A stretch of DNA of 42,819 nt from assembly GCA_017852835.1 (NCBI GenBank), contig JAFMKS010000014.1:1-42819 (forward strand), read 5' to 3'. A model generated the notes under the pieces. It had not been told where the DNA came from, did not search any database, and was given only the letters and a program-made list of their open reading frames with translations. Of the stretch, positions 36,870 to 42,819 are shown one piece after another. The position numbers and the translations under genes are program-made. This DNA is from Paracoccaceae bacterium. Lineage in GTDB: Bacteria; Pseudomonadota; Alphaproteobacteria; Rhodobacterales; Rhodobacteraceae. Every line of letters starts with the position of its first letter. Within the stretch, counting starts at the first letter, position 1.

Positions 36870-37349
36870 TCAGTTCATCGACTCAGCGGGCTGTTCCGCC
36901 TGACGACGCTCAAGCTCTTGCCGGTAAAGCTGTAGGAAATCGATTGTTTCCAAGTTAAGCGGTGGGAACCCGCCATCACGTGTCACATCACTTACAATAC
37001 GGCGCAAGAATGGGAACAACATGCGTGGGCATTCAATAAGTAAGAATGGGTGCAATTGTTCGTCAGGCACACCAGTGACCAAGAACAATCCAGCGTATTC
37101 AACTTCAAGAAGAAATAAATTTTCTGTTGTGCCCTTGTTAACTGAACTCACCTTCAGCTTAATCACAATTTCAAATTGATTTTCTACCGTGCGTTTTTTC
37201 GCATCGATATTCACCTGAATTTGCACATCTGGTTCCACCTCACCGCTTGCACCCTTTTGCGAAAGGATGTTTTCAAACGACATGTCGCGGATATATTGCG
37301 CAAGAATTTTCATTCCTGGCTGCGCGGGCTGTTGTGCTTCTTCTGCCAT
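36870..37349 (-). CDS. secB: protein-export chaperone SecB
   Basis: Tetrameric cytosolic chaperone that delivers unfolded preproteins to SecA. The protein (159 aa from the second ATG) shows ILAQYIRDMSFENI, VQIQVNIDAKK, the LLIECPRMLFPFLRRIVSDVTRDGGFPP signature region and a C-terminal helix. AGGAGG is 6 bases from the ATG at 37349 and 3 from the ATG at 37352. Confidence 0.96.
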   Translation of the reverse strand: MAEEAQQPAQPGMKILAQYIRDMSFENILSQKGASGEVEPDVQIQVNIDAKKRTVENQFEIVIKLKVSSVNKGTTENLFLLEVEYAGLFLVTGVPDEQLHPFLLIECPRMLFPFLRRIVSDVTRDGGFPPLNLETIDFLQLYRQELERRQAEQPAESMN

Positions 37350-37374
37350 CATCGGCCTCCTAAAAATAAAATTT

Positions 37375-37393
37375 GATGATACCTAGCATCATC
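37375..37393 (-). terminator. possible weak terminator of fxsA
   Basis: GATGAT (37375-37380) and ATCATC (37388-37393) form a 6-bp stem just after the fxsA stop on the minus strand, followed by AAATTTTATTTTT. The stem is AT-rich, so termination would be weak and fxsA transcripts may continue into secB. Confidence 0.35.
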
Positions 37394-37404
37394 TTTTACT
37401 GGCC

Positions 37405-37872
37405 TCAATCCTTCGGTTTGGCCTCATTGGACCAAGGCGAATTTTCGGGATTTAACACAGGCTCATACTCGCCCTCGTATACGTTTTGAGAAGATGAAAA
37501 CCGCGTTTCAAAATCTGCTCTTTGAGTATTTATACGTTCTTTTATCTTTTGAAAAACAGTGGTGCGGATATTTGGGATCAGCAATAAAAACCCAATAAAA
37601 TCTGTAAAAAACCCAGGGGTCAGAAGCAGCGCACCGGAAAACAAAATCATGGCCCCGTGCGCCAGTGGTTCTGATGGATCGTTCATTTCGCGAAAACGCG
37701 ATTGTAATTGTGATAAAACCGAAAGCCCCTGGGCCCTCACCAAATATGTGCCAGCGATTGCTGTTAAGACAACAATAGCTAATGTTGGAAACAACCCAAG
37801 AAAGCCGCCAATCTGAATAAATAAGGCGATTTCGATTATCGGTACCGCGATAAAGGCTATCAATAGCCACAT
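37405..37872 (-). CDS. fxsA: FxsA family membrane protein
   Basis: Inner-membrane protein related to E. coli FxsA, whose overproduction counters phage T7 exclusion by F PifA; its normal role is unclear. Four hydrophobic segments are visible, with VPIIEIALFIQIGG, the AGTYLVRAQG region and LLTPGFFTDFIGFLLLIP. The ATG at 37872 (155 aa) has GGAG 8 bases upstream, so the longer frame from 37908 is rejected. It is divergent from the Tim44-like gene. Confidence 0.9.
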   Translation of the reverse strand: MWLLIAFIAVPIIEIALFIQIGGFLGLFPTLAIVVLTAIAGTYLVRAQGLSVLSQLQSRFREMNDPSEPLAHGAMILFSGALLLTPGFFTDFIGFLLLIPNIRTTVFQKIKERINTQRADFETRFSSSQNVYEGEYEPVLNPENSPWSNEAKPKD

Positions 37873-37971
37873 ATTTTTTACTCCAATTCGTTGCGTTGGT
37901 GGACTCATCCAACATTGTTACCTACATAAGGACTAACGTTGAAAATTTCTAGAAAGCTGACGAGGCAACTT

Positions 37972-38625
37972 ATGAGCCCTGCAATTATTGAACTCTTGGT
38001 ATTGGCTGGCATCGCGATTTTTTTGATCATGCGGTTGCGCAATGTTCTTGGTACGCGGGAAGGATTTGAAAAACCTGCAGTGCAAGAAGCGCCAAAGGCA
38101 GAACGCCCCAGTTTCAAAGTGATTGAGGGAGGAGAGGATGCCGATATCCTGGACAATGCGGAAAAAGGCAGCGCCACTGCAGAAGCGTTAGCCCTGATGA
38201 AGCAAAGTGATAGTAATTTTACGGTAAATGATTTCTTGGCGGGCTCGAAATATGCGTATGAAATGATTTTAATGGCGTTCGAAAATGGAAACATCGATGA
38301 TGTGCGTGATTTTATTTCCGAGGAGATCGAGGATGTTTTCGATCAGGTTATCGAAGACCGCAAATCAAAAGGGCTTGTCATTGAGGCGGAATACCTAGGC
38401 ACACGTGAAACCCGTTTGACGGATGCCACATTTGATCGTGAAACAGGATGGGCCGAAATTTCGGTTTCATTCTCAGCTGAAATGACATCAGTGGTATTGG
38501 ATAATGACGGCACTGTTATTGAAGGCGATTCAAAACAGGTTAAGCGGCAAAAAGACATCTGGACATTTGCGCGTGATATTTCATCCAATGATCCAAATTG
38601 GCAACTGGTCGCAACAAGTGAATGA
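37972..38625 (+). CDS. Tim44/TimA-like adaptor protein
   Basis: Membrane-anchored protein of 217 aa: an N-terminal helix (residues about 4-22), MRLRNVLGTREGFE, a charged linker, then the Tim44-like C-terminal domain (TVNDFLAGSKYAYEMILMAFENGN, ending DPNWQLVATSE). In mitochondria Tim44 tethers the import motor; bacterial relatives such as Caulobacter TimA act in membrane-protein quality or assembly. GAGG is 6 bases before the ATG at 37972; the TTG at 37939 has no support. Confidence 0.88.
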   Translation: MSPAIIELLVLAGIAIFLIMRLRNVLGTREGFEKPAVQEAPKAERPSFKVIEGGEDADILDNAEKGSATAEALALMKQSDSNFTVNDFLAGSKYAYEMILMAFENGNIDDVRDFISEEIEDVFDQVIEDRKSKGLVIEAEYLGTRETRLTDATFDRETGWAEISVSFSAEMTSVVLDNDGTVIEGDSKQVKRQKDIWTFARDISSNDPNWQLVATSE

Positions 38626-38654
38626 TGCGTTATTAGGCAATATTTAGACAAACT

Positions 38655-39236
38655 ATGCCACGCAGAAAATTAAAATCTGATGAAGTGGAACTTTGGGAGC
38701 GGGTTGCAAAAACTGCGACACCATTAAGTTTACCCCAATACGTTAATTCTGTGGCCAAACCTAAGCCAAAAGTTAACCCCAAAAAGAAAGAGAAATTTGA
38801 GCTTAACAAGTTTGAAATTGGGGCAAACGCCGCACAAAAAAGTGTAAAAAACGATTTAAAGCCCAGCATATCAACTGTGCTCGAAAGTGCCTCAGTCCAG
38901 ATGGACTACAAAGCATTCAAAAAAATGAAGCGGGGAAAAAGCACGCCCGAAGCGTCGTTTGACTTACATGGCATGACAGTTGCACAGGCACACACAGCCT
39001 TGATTCATTTCTTGATGACCTCTTATTCGAGAAACATGCGTTTGGTTTTGGTCATCACTGGAAAGGGCAAATTTCAAAAAGATAAGGGGCCAATTCCCCG
39101 ACAAGTTGGAATCTTGCGCCATCAAGTTCCCCAATGGCTCCGTATGCCACCACTTCGCGATAAAGTTTTGCAAGTGAGCGAAGCACATGGAAAACACGGT
39201 GGAAGTGGTGCGTACTATGTGTACTTGCGAAAATAA
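38655..39236 (+). CDS. Smr domain protein
   Basis: 193-aa protein with a basic, probably flexible N-terminal half and a C-terminal Smr domain (the nuclease-like domain of MutS2). The domain shows SFDLHGMTVAQAHTAL, the VITGKGK motif and HGGSGAYYVYLRK. Smr domains bind or cut branched DNA or act on stalled ribosomes and mRNA; which applies here cannot be told. It begins 29 bases after the Tim44-like gene. As I recall, relatives carry an mltA gene between these two; it is absent here. Confidence 0.9.
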   Translation: MPRRKLKSDEVELWERVAKTATPLSLPQYVNSVAKPKPKVNPKKKEKFELNKFEIGANAAQKSVKNDLKPSISTVLESASVQMDYKAFKKMKRGKSTPEASFDLHGMTVAQAHTALIHFLMTSYSRNMRLVLVITGKGKFQKDKGPIPRQVGILRHQVPQWLRMPPLRDKVLQVSEAHGKHGGSGAYYVYLRK

Positions 39237-39420
39237 AAACACCAATGGGCAACACACATCGACCTATTATAAAAAATAAAAAATATAAAATAGCACTGGA
39301 CAGTTCGTCCTGATTTTTGAAGACTGACATTTCAGGTCGGTAAGATTTTGCAAAAGCTGCTTTTTGGCTAAGCTTAAATTTACGGGAAAACTACTGTTTT
39401 AATGAAGTTGGAGACTAACC

Positions 39421-39939
39421 TTGAACCTTAAAGATTCTAAACTGATTGCAGCTGATCGAAACGAAGTTTGGCAGGCATTGTTGTCGGCAGAGGTGCTGCA
39501 GCAATGCGTTCCTGGCTGCAAAGAGATGAGCGGAAGCCCAGAAGAAGGGTTTGAAGCAACAGTTGTACAAAAGGTCGGACCCGTAAAAGCGACGTTCAAA
39601 GGTGCGGTCACCCTATCCGATATCGTAGAGGGCGAAAGCCTGATGCTGTCGGGTGAAGGCAAAGGCGGCGCAGCAGGGTTTGCCAAAGGTGGCGCCAAGG
39701 TTGTCTTGACGGATGAAGAAGGTGGTACATTGTTATCGTATGACGTGGAGGCCAAAGTGGGCGGAAAACTTGCTCAGCTTGGCAGTCGCATTATCGATGG
39801 GTTTGCTAAAAAGATGGCGGACCAGTTTTTTGAAGAATTTAGAAATACTGTCCAAGGATCTTCAGAGGAGGCTGAGGGTTTTGAGGGTAGAGAGAATAAA
39901 AAAGGTTGGTTGGGACGTCTTGTCTCAAACCAAAACTAG
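39421..39939 (+). CDS. coxG: CoxG-family protein (SRPBCC fold) of the CO dehydrogenase-like cluster
   Basis: 172-aa protein starting at TTG, with GGAG 7 bases upstream; a nearby ATG (39402) hits a stop at once. It shows the family pattern LSAEVLQQCVPGCKEM, VVQKVGPVKATFKG, and SYDVEAKVGGKLAQLGSRIIDG. CoxG in Oligotropha is needed to recruit CO dehydrogenase to the membrane. The hydrophilic end reads KKGWLGRLV. Gap 39237-39420 upstream holds AT-rich sequence and must include the promoter, which I could not identify. Confidence 0.9.
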   Translation: MNLKDSKLIAADRNEVWQALLSAEVLQQCVPGCKEMSGSPEEGFEATVVQKVGPVKATFKGAVTLSDIVEGESLMLSGEGKGGAAGFAKGGAKVVLTDEEGGTLLSYDVEAKVGGKLAQLGSRIIDGFAKKMADQFFEEFRNTVQGSSEEAEGFEGRENKKGWLGRLVSNQN

Positions 39940-39960
39940 ATCTCACTAGGGAGGAGAAAA

Positions 39961-40446
39961 ATGACAAAAATTACTATGACAGTAAACGGCAAATCCGTTT
40001 CTGGCGAGGTAGAGGGGCGCACACTGCTCGTTGACTTTCTCAGAAACGATTTGCGTCTAACGGGGACGCATGTTGGTTGTGACACTAGTCAGTGTGGCGC
40101 GTGCACAGTGCACGTCGACGGAAATGCCGTTAAATCGTGCTCAATCTTGGCTGCAGAAGCAGATGGCGCTGACGTTTCTACAATTGAATCGCAAGCAAAT
40201 GCAGACGGCTCACTCAGTACGATCCAAGCAGCGTTTCAAGAACACCACGGACTACAATGTGGCTATTGCACACCAGGGATGGTGATGGCAGCGGCAGATC
40301 TACTTAAGAACAATGCAAAGCCAACAGAAGCAGAAGTCCGTCACCACCTTGAAGGCAACATTTGCCGCTGCACAGGGTATCACAACATCGTCAAAGCGAT
40401 TATGGCGGCATCTGGACAAGATGTTAGTCAATTAGCTGCGGAGTAA
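39961..40446 (+). CDS. coxS: CO dehydrogenase-like small subunit, [2Fe-2S] protein
   Basis: 161-aa iron-sulfur subunit of a xanthine oxidase-family enzyme. C40, C45, C48 and C60 form the plant-ferredoxin-like cluster (CDTSQCGAC), and C100, C103, C135 and C137 the second (CGYC, CRC). It moves electrons from the molybdenum subunit to the flavin subunit. GGAGGAG precedes the ATG. Third gene order position coxG-coxS-coxL fits form II clusters. Confidence 0.95.
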   Translation: MTKITMTVNGKSVSGEVEGRTLLVDFLRNDLRLTGTHVGCDTSQCGACTVHVDGNAVKSCSILAAEADGADVSTIESQANADGSLSTIQAAFQEHHGLQCGYCTPGMVMAAADLLKNNAKPTEAEVRHHLEGNICRCTGYHNIVKAIMAASGQDVSQLAAE

Positions 40447-40466
40447 ATAAAACTAGGGAGGAAAGA

Positions 40467-42819
40467 ATGCCAAAAGATAGTGGTATAGGCGCAAGTTCGA
40501 AGCGCCGTGAAGACGTCCGGTTTTTGACAGGTCAAGGTCAGTATACCGACGACATCAATATTCATGGACAAACGTATGTCCATTTTGTGCGCTCAGACGT
40601 TGCACACGGGAAAATCAATAGCATCGACACATCCAAAGCTGAGGCGATGCCAGGCGTTGTTCGCATTTTCACAGGCGCAGACTTTGAAGGTATCGGTGGT
40701 CTACCCTGTGGTTGGCAGGTAACGGACCGCCATGGCGAAGCTATGAAAGAGCCAGCGCACCCAGTTCTTGCACAGGGCAAAGTGCGCCACGTTGGTGATC
40801 CAATTGCTGCCGTAATTGCAGAGTCGTTGGAGCAAGCGCGCGACGCGGGCGAAGCATTGGATATCGACATCGAAGAATTGCCAGCAGTTGTCGATATGAA
40901 AGCCGCACTGAGTGAAGGTTCAGCAACCGTTCATGACGACCTAGGTGATAACTTATGTTATGACTGGGGTTTTGTTGAGGAAAACAAAGGTGCAGTTGAT
41001 GAGGCGATCAAAAATGCGGCGCACGTAACCACATTGGAATTGGTCAACAACCGTTTGGTTGCAAACCCAATGGAACCGCGTGTCGCTGTAGGGGATTACA
41101 ATCGCGCGAACGATGAAAGCACGCTGTACACAACTTCGCAAAACCCACACGTCATTCGTTTGCTGATGGGCGCGTTCGTCTTGGGCATTCCCGAGCACAA
41201 GTTGCGTGTTGTTGCACCTGATGTGGGTGGTGGATTTGGAACAAAAATCTTCCATTACGCAGAAGAGGCATTTTGCACATTTGCATCGCGTCAAATCAAC
41301 CGTCCAGTTAAGTGGACCGCGTCACGCTCAGAAGCATTTATTTCGGATGCCCACGGTCGTGATCACGTGACAAAGATTGAATTGGCACTGGATGCCGATA
41401 ACAACTTCACAGCGGTACGCACCGAAACATTGGCAAACATGGGCGCTTACCTATCCACATTTGCGCCGTCTGTTCCAACATGGTTACACGGTACATTGAT
41501 GGCGGGTAACTATAAGACGCCGTTGATTTACGTAAATGTGAAAGCGGTATTCACAAACACTGTTCCTGTTGATGCCTATCGTGGCGCGGGTCGTCCCGAA
41601 GCAACATATCAGCTTGAACGTGTGATCGACAAAGCAGCGCGTGAATTGGGTGTTGATCCGATTGCATTGCGTCGCCAGAACTTTATCACAGAGTTCCCCT
41701 ATGCAACACCAGTTGCTGTCGAATATGACACTGGTAACTACGTTGCTACAATGGATAAACTAGAAGAGATCGCAGATATATCTGGTTTCGAAGCACGTCG
41801 CAAAGCATCAGAAGCGAATGGCAAACTTCGTGGTCTTGGTGTCAACTGCTACATCGAAGCTTGCGGTATTGCACCATCAAATCTGGTTGGCCAATTGGGC
41901 GCGCGTGCGGGTCTATACGACGCCGCAACAGTGCGCGTAAATGCGACAGGTTCAATCAGCGTGATGGTTGGTGCGCACAGCCATGGCCAAGGCCATGAAA
42001 CTGCATTCCCACAAGTGGTTGCAGAAATGCTTGGCATTGACGAAAGCATGATCGAAATCGTGCATGGTGACAGCTCAAAAATTCCATTTGGCATGGGCAC
42101 ATATGGATCGCGTTCAATCGCGGTTTGTGGTTCTGCAATGGTTCGCGCAACTGAGAAAATCATCAATAAAGCGAAGAAAATCGCCTCTCACCTGCTAGAA
42201 GCATCTGAGGCAGACATCGAGCTTAAAGATGGTCACTTCACAGTTGCAGGCACGGATAAATCATGTGCATGGGGCGATGTCACATTGGCGGCATATGTTC
42301 CACACAACTATCCGTTGGACAATATTGAACCAGGTCTAGAAGAAACTGCATTCTATGATCCGTCAAACTTCACATACCCATCAGGCGCATATGCGTGTGA
42401 GGTCGAAGTTGACCCAGATACTGGTAAGGTCACAGTTGAGCGGTTCTCTGCTGCAGATGACTTTGGCAACATCATTAACCCCATGATTGTTACAGGTCAG
42501 GTGCACGGTGGATTGGCGCAGGGTATTGGCCAAGCGTTGATGGAAAACTGTGCGTATGACGAAAATGGTCAACTGCTAAGTGCATCATACATGGATTATG
42601 CAATGCCACGTGCATCGGATGTTCCGTTCTATGCGGTTGATCACTCTTGCCAGACGCCATGTACGCACAACCCATTGGGCGTAAAAGGCTGTGGCGAGGC
42701 GGGTGCCATCGGTTCACCACCCTCTGTTGTCAATGCGGTTGTAGACGCGTTGCAATCAGCGGGTCATAATGTAACTCATATCGATATGCCTGTATCACCT
42801 TCGCGTGTTTGGGCAGCGA
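40467..42819 (+). CDS. coxL: form II CO dehydrogenase-like molybdenum subunit (3' end outside window)
   Basis: Large, molybdenum-cofactor-binding subunit of the xanthine oxidase family. 784 codons are present, near full length, and the frame is open at the window edge. It begins [20 protein letters not shown] after a GGGAGGAAAG site. DVGGGFGTK and [12 protein letters not shown] (catalytic Glu, E744) are visible. The active-site loop is AYRGAGR (residues 370-376, bases 41574-41594), the form II signature; true form I CO dehydrogenase has AYxCSFR. CO oxidation is therefore not assured; another aldehyde or heterocycle is possible. coxM for the flavin subunit is expected beyond the window. Confidence 0.93.
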   Translation, partial: MPKDSGIGASSKRREDVRFLTGQGQYTDDINIHGQTYVHFVRSDVAHGKINSIDTSKAEAMPGVVRIFTGADFEGIGGLPCGWQVTDRHGEAMKEPAHPVLAQGKVRHVGDPIAAVIAESLEQARDAGEALDIDIEELPAVVDMKAALSEGSATVHDDLGDNLCYDWGFVEENKGAVDEAIKNAAHVTTLELVNNRLVANPMEPRVAVGDYNRANDESTLYTTSQNPHVIRLLMGAFVLGIPEHKLRVVAPDVGGGFGTKIFHYAEEAFCTFASRQINRPVKWTASRSEAFISDAHGRDHVTKIELALDADNNFTAVRTETLANMGAYLSTFAPSVPTWLHGTLMAGNYKTPLIYVNVKAVFTNTVPVDAYRGAGRPEATYQLERVIDKAARELGVDPIALRRQNFITEFPYATPVAVEYDTGNYVATMDKLEEIADISGFEARRKASEANGKLRGLGVNCYIEACGIAPSNLVGQLGARAGLYDAATVRVNATGSISVMVGAHSHGQGHETAFPQVVAEMLGIDESMIEIVHGDSSKIPFGMGTYGSRSIAVCGSAMVRATEKIINKAKKIASHLLEASEADIELKDGHFTVAGTDKSCAWGDVTLAAYVPHNYPLDNIEPGLEETAFYDPSNFTYPSGAYACEVEVDPDTGKVTVERFSAADDFGNIINPMIVTGQVHGGLAQGIGQALMENCAYDENGQLLSASYMDYAMPRASDVPFYAVDHSCQTPCTHNPLGVKGCGEAGAIGSPPSVVNAVVDALQSAGHNVTHIDMPVSPSRVWAA

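Noticed and set aside
38398-38414. CACGTGAAAC resembling half of a parS site
   Set aside because: Only one arm matches; the other side does not complete the palindrome, unlike the two perfect sites.
39330-39360. Possible sigma-54 promoter before coxG (GG and TTGC elements)
   Set aside because: The spacing between GG and GC is 9 bases, not the 10 required, and the -24 context is poor.
1-42819. tRNA, rRNA, CRISPR arrays, insertion sequences, prophage
   Set aside because: Reading both strands I saw no cloverleaf with a conserved T-loop, no spaced direct repeats of CRISPR type, and no transposase, integrase or phage genes.

Overview
The window looks like chromosomal DNA from an alphaproteobacterium of the Rhodobacterales (Roseobacter group), probably a marine member with a fairly AT-rich genome for that group. 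The placement is inferred from gene order and proteins: petP-petR, mce followed by a DUF1467 gene, rph-rdgB-hemW diverging from hrcA-grpE, rho-mnmE-mnmG-rsmG-parA-parB, and maf-aroE-coaE-dnaQ facing secB-fxsA with a Tim44-like gene beyond. I saw no phage, transposase, CRISPR, rRNA or tRNA. Most of the window is core chromosome.

Layout. 1-6300: the end of a sterol-desaturase-type membrane hydroxylase, then a flavocytochrome c/sulfide dehydrogenase pair (fccA-fccB, similar to soxE/soxF), then carB. 6301-9641: an unrecognised gene, aspS, and a LuxR-type HTH reading frame without a usable start codon. 9722-12705: methylmalonyl-CoA epimerase, DUF1467, an EI24/CysZ-like membrane protein, a nitroreductase and proline iminopeptidase. 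12755-21848: ubiG, petR/petP, ilvE, a ribokinase-family sugar kinase, maeB and mutS. 21863-26454: grpE and hrcA on the minus strand; rph, rdgB, hemW and a DUF454 protein on the plus strand. 26429-33793: a continuous minus-strand block of parB, parA, rsmG, mnmG, mnmE, rho and hemJ. 34152-36868: a plus-strand block of maf, aroE, coaE and dnaQ. 36870-39236: secB and fxsA (minus), a Tim44-like protein and an Smr protein (plus). 39421-end: coxG, coxS and coxL of a form II CO-dehydrogenase-like molybdenum hydroxylase; coxL runs off the window.

The most notable region is 33794-34151, the only gene-free stretch over 300 bases. It is very AT-rich, has a perfect DnaA box (TTATCCACA) and near matches, and lies exactly where transcription diverges. 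Within 6 kb are parA, parB and two perfect 16-bp parS palindromes, each inside the first codons of a gene (rsmG and mnmG). Together these indicate the chromosomal replication origin and its centromere. Other points are two genes whose 5' ends look frameshifted at A-tracts, a 15-bp sequence shared by two upstream regions, a GC-rich palindrome cluster after ilvE, an exact 11-bp-period repeat after ubiG, and a likely secB terminator inside dnaQ.

Functionally, the edges of the window carry genes for using inorganic or small electron donors (fccAB, cox-like genes). The centre carries translation, tRNA modification, repair, protein quality control and chromosome segregation. All assignments are from reading the sequence; no database search was run.
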